A stretch of DNA of 64,000 bases from Mesorhizobium helmanticense (GTDB lineage Bacteria > Pseudomonadota > Alphaproteobacteria > Rhizobiales > Rhizobiaceae): contig NZ_PZJX01000030.1 in NCBI RefSeq assembly GCF_003034915.1, forward strand, positions 42,239-106,238, given 5' to 3'. Position numbers and translations under genes: made by a program. The notes beneath the pieces are model-generated. The model saw only the letters and a list, made by a program, of their open reading frames with translations, had not been told where the DNA came from and did no database searches. Positions 32,241 to 40,954 of this stretch are shown piece by piece (position 1 is the stretch's first letter; every line of letters starts with the position of its first letter).

Positions 32241-32280
32241 TTTTCCATAACAAGTATTTTTTTCCATTTTAGAAAATATT
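32241..32280. promoter_or_regulatory. Putative operator of the XRE-cupin regulator, importer side
   Basis: TTTTCCATTTTAGAAAA at 32260-32276 has inverted arms TTTTC/GAAAA. A further TTTTCCAT lies at 32241-32248. The 11-base core TTTTCCATTTT recurs at 35259 in front of the aldehyde dehydrogenase gene; the 17-bp segments agree at 14 positions. The AT-rich block stands out in this GC-rich region and sits between the regulator gene and livG. Confidence 0.6.
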
Positions 32281-32323
32281 CTTGTGAGAGCCTAATTCCG
32301 GCCTGAAATCCAACCGATCGGGA

Positions 32324-33007
32324 TCAGACCCCGGCACCGGCCGGCAGCCCGTCACGCGGAACCGTGTTCGACATCAGCATGACCACGGGCTCGTCGCCGA
32401 GCGCGATATAGGCGTGCCGCATTTCGCCGTCGAACAGGATGCTGTCGCCCGGTTGCAGCACCGTCGGGTCGTAGTGGACCGTATGCAGTTCCAGGCTGCC
32501 GCTGAGCACATGGATGAACTCCTCGCCCGAATGGCTGCGCCAGCCGCCATTCTCCTCAAAGCTCCTTGCCCGCAGCGTAACCCGCCAGAAAATGTTGGTC
32601 TTGTCGCGAAAATCGCTGCACAACACCTCGAATTCCATGGCGTTGCCCTGATGCAGGATGCCGCTGCCGGCGCGTGTGATCGAGCGGCGCGCCTGCATGC
32701 CCGGCTTCGGGCTGAACAGGAAGGAAGCCACCGGCACATGCAGCACGCCGGCGATCATCAGCGCCACGTCGACAGTCAGGCGCGCCTTGCCGTTCTCGAG
32801 CTTCGACAGTTGCGAGACCGAAAGGCCGGAGCGCTCGCTGAGGTCGCGCAGCGTGATGTTCTGCTCCTTGCGCGCATCCCTGATCTTGCTGCCCACATTG
32901 CCCTGCATCGCCCACGCCCTTGGCTGTCGTGTTTCCAATTCGACAAGCTCTAGCGGCGCGGCCGGAAGGCGTCCAGCCTTTAGACGGCTACGGCTGATTT
33001 CGGCCAT
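32324..33007 (-). CDS. XRE-family regulator with C-terminal cupin domain (PuuR-like)
   Basis: This 227-residue regulator has an N-terminal extension of about 33 residues and a helix-turn-helix (KIRDARKEQNITLRDLSERSG then LSVSQLSKLENGKA, about 41-76). The C-terminal cupin_2 domain (about 140-215) has HSGEEFIHVLSGSLELH and PGDSILFDGEMRHAY. This XRE-cupin build is that of PuuR and related repressors that sense an amine, sulfur compound or amino acid. The gene overlaps the amidohydrolase gene by 28 bp, which supports co-transcription with it. It probably binds the paired TTTTCCAT elements at 32241-32280 and 35259-35275. Confidence 0.9.
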   Translation of the reverse strand: MAEISRSRLKAGRLPAAPLELVELETRQPRAWAMQGNVGSKIRDARKEQNITLRDLSERSGLSVSQLSKLENGKARLTVDVALMIAGVLHVPVASFLFSPKPGMQARRSITRAGSGILHQGNAMEFEVLCSDFRDKTNIFWRVTLRARSFEENGGWRSHSGEEFIHVLSGSLELHTVHYDPTVLQPGDSILFDGEMRHAYIALGDEPVVMLMSNTVPRDGLPAGAGV

Positions 33008-33783
33008 AGTGACATCGCGACAGTGGCAAAGCTTGCCTCCAGGGTCTGGCTGATGAGTTCGAAAGTTTCGGGATCGGAAAGCAGGTCGTTGCGGACCTCG
33101 AGATAGAGGCAGGGCCTGCCCTGCTCGAGCCCGTGCCGGTTCAGCGTGTAGCCAACCGCCTGACGCCAGTCATAGGGCGCGTTGTCGCCGATCCTCAAGC
33201 CTGCTTCGGCGCCATGCGCGCCGATGGTTTTGAGCACCGAGGTGACGAAGGCCGAGGGCTCGCGCCACAGCACGCCGATGTCGACGTCGCGCCTGACGCC
33301 GCCCATCACCGGGGTGAAGGAGTGTATCGAGACGAGCGCCTGCCTGCCTGCCGCGGTCTCGGCGATCGCCTGTTCGACGGGGGCCCAGGCGATGCGCTTG
33401 CGCAGCCTGGCGTCAGCGGCTTCGACCGCGAGGTTGCCTGGCACCGGAATGCCGCCGAGATCGGGCCGCATGAAGTCCCACTCGCCCGCCGGTCGGTTGT
33501 AGTCGAGGAACAGCCGCGAATAATGCGCGACCACGGCCGGTGCCCGCAACGTCCGCGACAGCCGGCGCGTCAAGGCGTCGATGCCGATGTCGACGGCGAA
33601 ATGCGTGCCGAGATAGGGCACCGCCAAGCCAAGATCATGCCATGGCGCCGGCACCAGATTGCCGGCATGTTCGGCGATCAGCAGATAGGGGCTCGCCGCA
33701 TCGGGCAACAGCCGCTCGACACTGGCCGCGGCCAGCACCTCGACGGTCGCATCGTCAAGCCCTGCAAGGCTCGCAGCGTTCAC
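32980..33783 (-). CDS. N-formylglutamate amidohydrolase family protein
   Basis: This 267-residue protein matches the N-formylglutamate amidohydrolase (HutG/FGase) family: LLIAEHAGNLVPAPW (near residue 34), HFAVDIGIDALTRRL (near 61), HYSRLFLDYNRP (near 87), ALVSIHSFTPVMGG (near 148) and LYLEVRNDLLSD (near 226). The zinc-site His and Glu positions appear kept. There are no histidine-utilisation genes nearby, so it more likely cuts another N-acyl or glutamyl amide made in this pathway. It lies 15 bp after the aldehyde dehydrogenase gene and overlaps the regulator gene. Confidence 0.88.
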   Translation of the reverse strand: MNAASLAGLDDATVEVLAAASVERLLPDAASPYLLIAEHAGNLVPAPWHDLGLAVPYLGTHFAVDIGIDALTRRLSRTLRAPAVVAHYSRLFLDYNRPAGEWDFMRPDLGGIPVPGNLAVEAADARLRKRIAWAPVEQAIAETAAGRQALVSIHSFTPVMGGVRRDVDIGVLWREPSAFVTSVLKTIGAHGAEAGLRIGDNAPYDWRQAVGYTLNRHGLEQGRPCLYLEVRNDLLSDPETFELISQTLEASFATVAMSLWPKSAVAV

Positions 33784-33798
33784 CGCACGACCTCCAGT

Positions 33799-35208
33799 TC
33801 AACCGATGACGGAGCGGACGTGATAGGCCTTCGCCGCCGTCGCTTCTGTCAGGCCGGCGCGGCCATTGGTGCGGCCGAGGCCCGAATTCTTGATGCCGCC
33901 CCAGGGCAGATGCAGGTCGGCGTGGTCGCAGCGGTTGAGATAGACGGTGCCGGCTTCGACCTCGTCGAGCAGCGCCACGCCGCGATCGACGTCCTGCGTC
34001 CAGATCGAGGCGCTCAGGCCGAAATCGCTGTCGTTCATCAACCGAAGCGCCTCGTCGTCGCTGCTGACCGGCTGGATGCAAGCCACCGGCCCGAACAGCT
34101 CGTCGCGCATGATCTGCATGCCGTGGTCGACCCCGACCAGGACTTCCGGTGCGACATAGGCGGCGCCAAGCCCCGCGGCCTTGAGGGCGCCATCCTGCGG
34201 CATCAGCCGCCGCGCCCCTGCCCGCACCGCGCTTTCGGTGAGATCGCGGATCGTGTCGGCGGCGCTCGCCCGCACCACCGGGCCGACCATCGGCTTCTCG
34301 CCGATCGGATGGCCGATGGTCCATTTCGCCGTCTCGGCGACAAGAGCGTCGACGAAGCGGTCATGGATCGCCTGGTCGACATAGATGCGCTCGACCGAGC
34401 AGCAGGACTGGCCGGCATTGGAGTATGTGCCTTCGGCGATCAGCGGTATCGCCGCATCGAGGTCGGCATCGGCGCGGACATAGTTCGGGTCCTTGCCGCC
34501 GAGCTCGAGATGCACCTGGGTGAAAGTGCCGGCGGCGGCTGCATGGACGCGCCGGCCGCCATTGACCGAGCCGATGAAGTTCACCGCATTGAAGGTGCCC
34601 GATGCAATGAGCCGCTCCGCGTCCGCGTGATCGAGATGCAGGCTCTGGAACACGCCTTCGGGACCGCCGGCGGCGCGGAAAGCCTCCTCGGCCACCTCCG
34701 CGATCAGCGGTGTCTGCGGTGAATGCTTGAAGATCACGACATTGCCGGCCGCAAGCGGCGACGTCACCAGATAGCCCAGCATGGCGGTCGGATAATTCCA
34801 GGCGCAGATCGACAGATGCAGGCCGCCCGCCACCGGCCGCGCGTAACGGCGGATGGTCTCGTCGGAGGGATAAGGCACGTCTGCCAGCGTTTGCGGAGCT
34901 ATGTCGGAAAGCAGCTGGCCGATCAGCGCCAGACGCGGCGTCTCATCCGCCTGCCACAGCGGTCGGCCTATCTGCCATGCGACCATCTCGGCGAGCGGAG
35001 CGGCTCGGGATTTCATCTCCTCGCCGAAGCGCAGCAGGATCGCCAGGCGCTCGGCCAGCGGCGTCCGCCGCCAGGACGGCAATGCCGCCCGGGCTCGCGC
35101 CAGCGCGGCCTCGATTGCCGCTCCATCGGCATAGCCTCGCGTCACATAGGTCGAGCCATCGACGGGAGAGGTCACGGAGAAGGTCCGCGCGTCGGGATGC
35201 AAATTCAT
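33799..35208 (-). CDS. NAD(P)-dependent aldehyde dehydrogenase
   Basis: This 469-residue aldehyde dehydrogenase has the cofactor segment SICAWNYPTAMLGYLVTSPLA (in parts, near residue 136), the general base Glu in LELGGKDPNYV (near 240) and the catalytic Cys in GQSCCSVERIYV (near 276). It has the C-terminal ELFGPVACIQPV and PWGGIKNSGLGRTNG blocks. It oxidises an aldehyde to the acid; in a glutamylation pathway this would be the step after amine oxidation, as in PuuC. ATG 35208 is chosen; the open frame starts earlier in the AT-rich operator region. It is the first gene of the ALDH-amidohydrolase-regulator operon. Confidence 0.92.
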   Translation of the reverse strand: MNLHPDARTFSVTSPVDGSTYVTRGYADGAAIEAALARARAALPSWRRTPLAERLAILLRFGEEMKSRAAPLAEMVAWQIGRPLWQADETPRLALIGQLLSDIAPQTLADVPYPSDETIRRYARPVAGGLHLSICAWNYPTAMLGYLVTSPLAAGNVVIFKHSPQTPLIAEVAEEAFRAAGGPEGVFQSLHLDHADAERLIASGTFNAVNFIGSVNGGRRVHAAAAGTFTQVHLELGGKDPNYVRADADLDAAIPLIAEGTYSNAGQSCCSVERIYVDQAIHDRFVDALVAETAKWTIGHPIGEKPMVGPVVRASAADTIRDLTESAVRAGARRLMPQDGALKAAGLGAAYVAPEVLVGVDHGMQIMRDELFGPVACIQPVSSDDEALRLMNDSDFGLSASIWTQDVDRGVALLDEVEAGTVYLNRCDHADLHLPWGGIKNSGLGRTNGRAGLTEATAAKAYHVRSVIG

Positions 35209-35258
35209 GGTCGTGAAATCCGTTCGAACTGGGAAGTCATCTGGGCACGATATCGCGA

Positions 35259-35302
35259 TTTTCCATTTTGGCAATTTTTTTTCTAATACCGCTTGATGGA
35301 AT
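35259..35302. promoter_or_regulatory. Putative operator of the XRE-cupin regulator, dehydrogenase side
   Basis: TTTTCCATTTTGGCAAT at 35259-35275 matches 14 of 17 bases of the importer-side element. An inverted half-site (GATGGAATTTTT) follows about 20 bp on. It lies 51 bp from the aldehyde dehydrogenase start and 86 bp from the divergent SDR start, so it can control both. Confidence 0.6.
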
Positions 35303-35360
35303 TTTTATCCGCCCCTATTGTCCGGCGATCGCGTTGGGCGGAGCACATGAGGGAAAGCAG

Positions 35361-36119
35361 ATGATCGTTTATGATTTCACCGGCAGGCACGCGGTTGTCG
35401 CTGGCGCCGGTGGCGGCATGGGCGAAGCGATCACGCTTGCGCTGCTCGAAGCGGGAGCCTCCGTGACCGCTATCGACGTGAAGGCTCGTCCGGCGTCCTT
35501 CGCATCCTATGACGACAGGCTCAACTTCGCGCAAGGCGATCTCACCGACGCCGCCTTTGTCGAACAGGTCATCGGCACGGCGGGCCGCGAGCGCGGCGGC
35601 ATCGACTATCTCGCCAATGTCGCCGGCGTGCTGTGGTTCGGCCGCGACAGATCGGCCCTCGACATGGATCTCGACGTCTGGGACCAGGTCTTCAACATCA
35701 ACCTGAAATCCTTCGTGCACACGGCACGATCGGTCGTTCCCCACATGCGCTCCGGCGGGCGCGGCGGGGCCATGGTCCATTTCTCGACCATTCAGTGGTA
35801 TCGTGGCGACGCGAACCCACAGGACGCCTACCAGGCATCGAAGGCGGGCGTCTGCGCGCTCTCCAAATCGCTGGCCATGCAGCTTGCCGGCGACCGCATC
35901 CGGTCGAACGCTATCTGTCCGGGCATGGCGCTGACACCGCTGCAGGCGCGCTGGGACACCGAGGAAAAGCGCTCGGCGGTCGCCAGTTACGCGCCGCTCG
36001 GCCGGATCGGCACCCCGCAGGACATGGCCAACGCAGCACTCTTCCTGCTCTCCGACGCGGCAAGCTACATCACTGGGATAGAACTTCCCGTCGACGGCGG
36101 TCTCTTGATGCGGATGTAA
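35361..36119 (+). CDS. SDR family oxidoreductase (divergent member of the amine-catabolism regulon)
   Basis: This 252-residue SDR has a slightly unusual cofactor loop AGAGGGMG (residues 15-22 in VVAGAGGGMGEAI), DYLANVAGV near 90, Ser in VHFSTIQW near 140, catalytic Tyr/Lys in AYQASKAGV near 156-160 and the C-terminal YITGIELPVDGGLLM. GAGGGAAAGCAG precedes the ATG at 35361. It faces away from the aldehyde dehydrogenase operon, with the operator-like element between them, so it probably belongs to the same regulon and oxidises an alcohol or amine-derived intermediate. The substrate is unknown. Confidence 0.88.
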   Translation: MIVYDFTGRHAVVAGAGGGMGEAITLALLEAGASVTAIDVKARPASFASYDDRLNFAQGDLTDAAFVEQVIGTAGRERGGIDYLANVAGVLWFGRDRSALDMDLDVWDQVFNINLKSFVHTARSVVPHMRSGGRGGAMVHFSTIQWYRGDANPQDAYQASKAGVCALSKSLAMQLAGDRIRSNAICPGMALTPLQARWDTEEKRSAVASYAPLGRIGTPQDMANAALFLLSDAASYITGIELPVDGGLLMRM

Positions 36120-36148
36120 CACCACATCTGCGACCGGACCGGCAAACC

Positions 36149-36844
36149 CTAACTCACCGAAACCTTGCCCTGGATCGCCCTGCCCCAGTCGAGCAGTGGC
36201 CTGGCGCGCGACGTGAAATCGACGAGCTCGTCGACAAGGGCCGGCGTGTGGATGCCGGCCGGGTCGATCGTGTGGCGGACGGCGAAATGCCGGTTGCGGA
36301 TAGCCTGGCCGAGATCGGCTTCGCTGACATGCTCGAAGCCGCGTGGCGCGCGCTTCATGCATCCTTCAGTGTCGAGTTCGAGGCCGGCTTTCTTCAGCCT
36401 GCCGATCAGGCCGCGGAATTCCGCCGGCTTCGTCGCGATCGCCTTTCGCATGGCCTGGAGCAGCTCCGGGCCAGGCTGCCACCAGGCAACGCCGGCAAAA
36501 CAACGGTCGAGCCCGATGTAAACGAAGAACACGCCTTGCTCCATCTTGGTGCCGTCCGGCGACAGGATGGCCGACAGATGGCTGTTGTACGGCCGCTTGT
36601 CCTTGGCAAAGCGCACGTCGCGGTTGATGCGGAACAGCGATTTCTTGCGATCGCCCCGCAAGCCCAGCCCCGCCGCCGCAAAGCGTCCGGAAAGCGTTTC
36701 GACCAGATCTCCGAACGGCTCATAAAGTTCGCGCTCGTAGAGGTCGCGGTTCTCCTGAAACCACTCCCGGCTCTGGTGAAAGTCGAGCGCCCTGAGAAAT
36801 GGGATTGCCTTCTGGCCAAAACCGTTGAACGTGCCGGTCATCAC
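36149..36844 (-). CDS. DUF2461 domain-containing protein
   Basis: This 231-residue soluble protein matches DUF2461 (TIGR02453): FLRALDFHQSREWFQENRDLYE (in parts, near residue 16), LFRINRDVRFAKDKRPYNSHL near 70, FFVYIGLDRCFAGVAWWQP near 105 and CMKRAPRGFEHVSE near 162. The function is unknown. The ATG overlaps the ligA stop by 4 bp, so it is translated together with the DNA ligase at the distal end of the division cluster. This is conserved context worth noting but not proof of a DNA role. Confidence 0.85.
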   Translation of the reverse strand: MMTGTFNGFGQKAIPFLRALDFHQSREWFQENRDLYERELYEPFGDLVETLSGRFAAAGLGLRGDRKKSLFRINRDVRFAKDKRPYNSHLSAILSPDGTKMEQGVFFVYIGLDRCFAGVAWWQPGPELLQAMRKAIATKPAEFRGLIGRLKKAGLELDTEGCMKRAPRGFEHVSEADLGQAIRNRHFAVRHTIDPAGIHTPALVDELVDFTSRARPLLDWGRAIQGKVSVS

Positions 36845-39045
36845 GCCTTGCCGATCCGCGCGAGCCAGGCGTCCTCGTCGATCACCTCGATGCCGAGTTC
36901 GGTAGCGAGCTTGAGCTTGGAGCCGGCGCCCGGTCCGGCAACGACCAGATCGGTCTTGGCCGAAACCGAGCCCGCGACCTTGGCGCCGAGACGTTCCGCC
37001 ATCGCCTTGGCTTCCGGGCGCGTCATCTTTTCCAGCGTACCGGTGAACACAATCGTCTTGCCGGCGACCTCGCTGTCGGCGGAGATGTCCACGATGTATG
37101 GTTTCGGGTGGACCTGAGCGAGCAGCGCATCCAACACATCGTCATTGCGCTCGTTGCCGAAGAAATCGCGCAGCGCGTTGATCACCGTGTCGCCAATGCC
37201 GTTGATCGAGGGGAAAACAGTGTGCGGATCGGCCGCCTTTGCCGTCTCCTTGCCGATGCGGATCAGCTCCTCGATGGTCGAGAAGGTCCGGGCAAGCACG
37301 GCTGCCGTCGTTTCGCCGATATGGCGGATGCCCAGCGCGAAGATGAAGCGGTCAAGCTCGGGTTCCCTGCGAGAGTCGATGGCGGCGAAGAGCTTGTCGA
37401 GGCCTTCGTAATTGCGTTCCTCGACGCTGCGCACATTCTTGCGGGTCTTGCCCGATGCGGCCTCGCGCTGCCTGGCCTGCTCCTCGCGCCGCTCGGCCAG
37501 CGCCTTGGTCACCGCAGGGCGCCGATCCCTGAGCGTGAAGATATCGGCGGCCGTCTTGATCAATCCCGCATTGAAGAAAATGTCGATGTTTTCGGCGCCG
37601 AGGCCTTCGATATCCAGGGCGCCGCGTGACACGAAGTGGCGCAAGCTTTCCACGGCCTGCGCGGGGCAGATCAGTTCGCCGGTGCAACGGCGGCGGGAAT
37701 CTTCCTTGCCGGTCTTCTCGTTGATCTCGCGCGTCGCCGGCGAGCCGCAAATCGGACAGATATGCGGAAATTCGTACGGCACGGCGTCGGCCGGCCGCTT
37801 GTCGATGACGACGCTGACGATCTGCGGAATGACGTCCCCTGCCCGCTGGATCACCACTGTGTCGCCGATGCGTACATCGATGCCATCGCGGATCGGTTGG
37901 CCGGTGCTGTCCAGACCCTTGATGTAGTCTTCATTGTGAAGCGTGACGTTTTCGACCACGACGCCGCCGACCGTGACCGGCGCAAGCCTTGCAACCGGCG
38001 CCAGCGTGCCGGTGCGGCCGACCTGGATGTCGATCCTCTGCACGGTCGTCATCGCCTGCTCGGCCGGAAATTTGTGGGCGACGGCCCAGCGTGGTTCGCC
38101 GGTGACGAAACCCCATCGGCGCTGCAGTTCCAGCTGGTCGACCTTGTAGACGACGCCATCGATGTCGTAGCCCAGCGACGAGCGCTGCTCCTCGATCAGG
38201 TGATAGTGCGCGACCAGTTCCTCGACCGACTTGGCACGCACCATCAGCGGGCTGATCTTGAAGCCCCACTCTTTGAATTTCTGCACCGAATCGTACTGCG
38301 TCGGCGCAGGATCCGCCGTCGTGTAGCCCCAGGCATAGGCGAAAAACCTGAGGTTGCGGCTGGCGGTGACGGATGGATCCTTCTGGCGCAGCGACCCGGC
38401 CGCCGTGTTTCGCGGATTGACGTAGTCCTGGCCGCCGGCCGCCGCCGACCGCTGCTTCAGCGCCTCGAATTCCGCATAGGTCATGTAGACCTCGCCACGT
38501 ATCTCGATGACATCGGGCCAGCCCGAGCCTTTCAGGCGCTTGGGAATGTCGGCGATCGTCCTGAGATTGGCGGTGATGTCCTCGCCGACCGTGCCGTCGC
38601 CGCGCGTTGCGCCCTGCACGAACACGCCGCCTTCATAGCGCAGCGAAGCCGACAGCCCGTCGATCTTCGGCTCGGCGGTGAAGGCGATGTCGAGATCCTT
38701 GTCGCGATCGAAGAACCGCCGGCCGCGTTCGATGAAATCGGCGACGTCCTGGTCGGTATAGGCCTTGGCGAGGCTGAGCATCGGCACCGCATGGCGCACC
38801 TTGGCGAAGCCCTCCGCCGGCGGCGAGCCGACCCGGCGCGATGGCGAATCTTCACGGACCAGATCGGGAAAGCGTTGTTCAATGGCGAGGTTGCGCCGCG
38901 TCAGCGCGTCATATTCCGCGTCCGAGATAACAGGCGCGTCCTCGGTATGGTAGCGCCGGTCGTGCTCGGCGATCTCCTCCGCCAGCCGCTTCAGCTCGCT
39001 GGCTGCCTCGCTTTCGCTGAGCGAATCGACAGGTTTTTCGGACAT
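36841..39045 (-). CDS. ligA: NAD-dependent DNA ligase
   Basis: This 734-residue LigA has all domains in order. The Ia domain is at the N-terminus (YHTEDAPVISDAEYDALT). The adenylation domain has nucleophile Lys127 in KIDG (127-130). It then has an OB fold (GFVTGEPRWAVAHKFPAEQ), a zinc finger CPICGSPATR... with Cys pairs and a further RRCTGELICPAQ, HhH repeats (DIEGLGAENIDIFF) and a C-terminal BRCT domain (GKTIVFTGTLEKMTR). The length is slightly above the usual 670 because of an insertion rich in charged residues (about 525-550, ERREEQARQREAASGKTRKN). It joins nicked DNA in replication and repair and lies between recN and the DUF2461 gene. Confidence 0.97.
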   Translation of the reverse strand: MSEKPVDSLSESEAASELKRLAEEIAEHDRRYHTEDAPVISDAEYDALTRRNLAIEQRFPDLVREDSPSRRVGSPPAEGFAKVRHAVPMLSLAKAYTDQDVADFIERGRRFFDRDKDLDIAFTAEPKIDGLSASLRYEGGVFVQGATRGDGTVGEDITANLRTIADIPKRLKGSGWPDVIEIRGEVYMTYAEFEALKQRSAAAGGQDYVNPRNTAAGSLRQKDPSVTASRNLRFFAYAWGYTTADPAPTQYDSVQKFKEWGFKISPLMVRAKSVEELVAHYHLIEEQRSSLGYDIDGVVYKVDQLELQRRWGFVTGEPRWAVAHKFPAEQAMTTVQRIDIQVGRTGTLAPVARLAPVTVGGVVVENVTLHNEDYIKGLDSTGQPIRDGIDVRIGDTVVIQRAGDVIPQIVSVVIDKRPADAVPYEFPHICPICGSPATREINEKTGKEDSRRRCTGELICPAQAVESLRHFVSRGALDIEGLGAENIDIFFNAGLIKTAADIFTLRDRRPAVTKALAERREEQARQREAASGKTRKNVRSVEERNYEGLDKLFAAIDSRREPELDRFIFALGIRHIGETTAAVLARTFSTIEELIRIGKETAKAADPHTVFPSINGIGDTVINALRDFFGNERNDDVLDALLAQVHPKPYIVDISADSEVAGKTIVFTGTLEKMTRPEAKAMAERLGAKVAGSVSAKTDLVVAGPGAGSKLKLATELGIEVIDEDAWLARIGKA

Positions 39046-39178
39046 GCTTTTCTTCCCTGAACGTGGCGCGACACAATAGAACAGGATTCTCCCATAAGGG
39101 AGAGACCAGACTTCGGAAAATCATTCCTGAACAGCGGGATGGAGCCATATCCTGACTCTGTCCAAAGGCCGGGCTCAT

Positions 39179-39271
39179 ATGCATGTCGCGCAAAAGTGTG
39201 CAGCGGTTTTGCGATAACGACATGCATAAAAACAAGAACTTAAAGCGCATCAGATGGCGTGCGTGGCTTAA
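39179..39271. repeat. RIME-like palindromic element, copy B (reverse orientation)
   Basis: The arms GCATGTCG and CGACATGC enclose CGCAAAAGTGTGCAGCGG, the reverse complement of the core in copy A. It is followed by AAAACAAGAACTTAAAGCGC and a degenerate second palindrome ending CTTAA at 39267-39271. The recN stop codon (complement of TTA at 39268-39270) lies inside the element, so the repeat seems to have supplied or preserved the stop of recN. Confidence 0.75.
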
Positions 39272-40941
39272 GCCGCCGCAGTATTCTCGCGCAGCAGCCG
39301 CTCGGCCGCGGCACGGGCTTCGTCGGTGATGGTCGCTCCGGCCAGCATGCGCGCGATCTCTTCCTGGCGCGCCGCCCGGTCCATCTCGGCGATGCCGGTT
39401 GCAACCCTGTCGGCGCCGCCGGATTTGGAGATCAGGAAATGCGTCGCCGCGCGCGCCGCGACCTGCGGCGCATGCGTCACCGACAGCACCTGCACGCGCT
39501 TCGACAGCCGCGCCAGCCGCTGGCCGATGGCATCCGCCACTGCGCCGCCAACCCCGGTGTCGATCTCGTCGAAGACCAGGGTCGGCGCCGAGCCGCGGTC
39601 GGCCAGCGCCACTTTCAGCGCCAGCAGGAAGCGCGACAGCTCACCACCGGAAGCGACCTTCATCATCGGCCCTGGCCGGGTGCCGGGATTGGTGCGCACC
39701 CAGAACTCGACCTGGTCGATGCCCTCTTCCATCCGGCTCTCGACCGCGCTCGTCATTTCGACGATGAATTCGGCCCGTTCGAGCTTCAGCGCCGGCAGTT
39801 CGGCCATGACGGCCTTGGTCACCCCGACAGCCGCGGCATGGCGAAGAGACGACAGCTGCGCCGCCGAAATATCGTAGGCCTCGCGCGCCGCCGCGGCCTG
39901 CTTTTCCAGCCCGTGCAGGCGCTCCTCGCCGGCATCGAGGTCGGCAAGATCGGCGGCCATCGTGTCGCGCAACTGCGCCAGGTCGTCGACCGCCACACTG
40001 TGCTTGCGCGAGGCGGCGCGCAGCGAAAACAGCCGCTCCTCCGCCTTCTCCAATCGCTGCGGATCGTATTCGGCGGCGCGAAGCGCGGCTTCGACACCGG
40101 ACTGCGCCGCGTCGAGCGACAGCATCGCCTCGTCGAGCGACTTGACCACGTCGTCGAGCAGGCCCGGCGCTTCGCTCACCTTGCGCTGCAGGCGCCGGAG
40201 CAGGCTGGCGAGTTGCGGCAAGGGCGAGGACGGTCCGGAGAGCACATCCTGCGCGTCATGGATTTCCGAGGCGATCTTCTCCGCCCGCATCATCGTGGCG
40301 CGCAGTTCCGCCAGCTCGGTCTCCTCGCCGGGTTGGGGATCGAGCTTCGTCAATTCGGCGACCGCGGCTCTGAGATAGTCGGCCTCGCGCGCCGCCGCCT
40401 CAACCTTGGCGCGGTGCCTGGCCAAGTCCTGTTCGCAGCTGCGCCAATAGCGCCACGCCTCGCCTGTCGCACGGACAGTGCCGAGATGACCGCCAAAACT
40501 GTCCAGCAATTCGCGATGCGCGCCTGGGTCGACCAGGGCGCGCTCGTCGTGCTGGCCATGGATCTCGACCAGGGCGTGGCCGACATCGCGCATCAGCGTC
40601 ACGCTGGATGGCTGGTCGTTGACGAAGACGCGGGTGCGGCCGTCCGCTGTCTGCACGCGGCGCAGAATGATGTCGCCGTCATCCTCGATGGCGTTGTCGG
40701 CAAGCAGCATCCGGGCAGGATGGTTGCGCGGCACATCGAACACGGCAATGACCTGGCCTTGCGCTGTGCCATGGCGCACCAGCGAGGCATCGCCCCTGGC
40801 GCCAAGCGCCAGCGACAGCGCGTCGAGCAGGATGGATTTGCCAGCTCCGGTTTCGCCGGTCAGCACCGAAAGGCCGGACGAGAAGTCGATGTCCAGCTTC
40901 TCGATCAGAACGATATCGCGGATCGACAATCTGGAAAGCAT
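39268..40941 (-). CDS. recN: DNA repair protein RecN
   Basis: This 557-residue SMC-like ATPase has Walker A TGETGAGKSILLDAL (about residues 29-43), a central coiled coil (Glu/Ala/Arg-rich, about 160-370, interrupted by GPSSPLPQLASL), the signature LASGGELSRFLLALK near 437 and Walker B TLVFDEIDTGVGG near 467. RecN works in double-strand break repair. The stop codon is embedded in RIME-like copy B. It lies 13 bp after bamD and 222 bp before ligA. Confidence 0.95.
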   Translation of the reverse strand: MLSRLSIRDIVLIEKLDIDFSSGLSVLTGETGAGKSILLDALSLALGARGDASLVRHGTAQGQVIAVFDVPRNHPARMLLADNAIEDDGDIILRRVQTADGRTRVFVNDQPSSVTLMRDVGHALVEIHGQHDERALVDPGAHRELLDSFGGHLGTVRATGEAWRYWRSCEQDLARHRAKVEAAAREADYLRAAVAELTKLDPQPGEETELAELRATMMRAEKIASEIHDAQDVLSGPSSPLPQLASLLRRLQRKVSEAPGLLDDVVKSLDEAMLSLDAAQSGVEAALRAAEYDPQRLEKAEERLFSLRAASRKHSVAVDDLAQLRDTMAADLADLDAGEERLHGLEKQAAAAREAYDISAAQLSSLRHAAAVGVTKAVMAELPALKLERAEFIVEMTSAVESRMEEGIDQVEFWVRTNPGTRPGPMMKVASGGELSRFLLALKVALADRGSAPTLVFDEIDTGVGGAVADAIGQRLARLSKRVQVLSVTHAPQVAARAATHFLISKSGGADRVATGIAEMDRAARQEEIARMLAGATITDEARAAAERLLRENTAAA

Positions 40942-40954
40942 CGCTACGCCTGCA

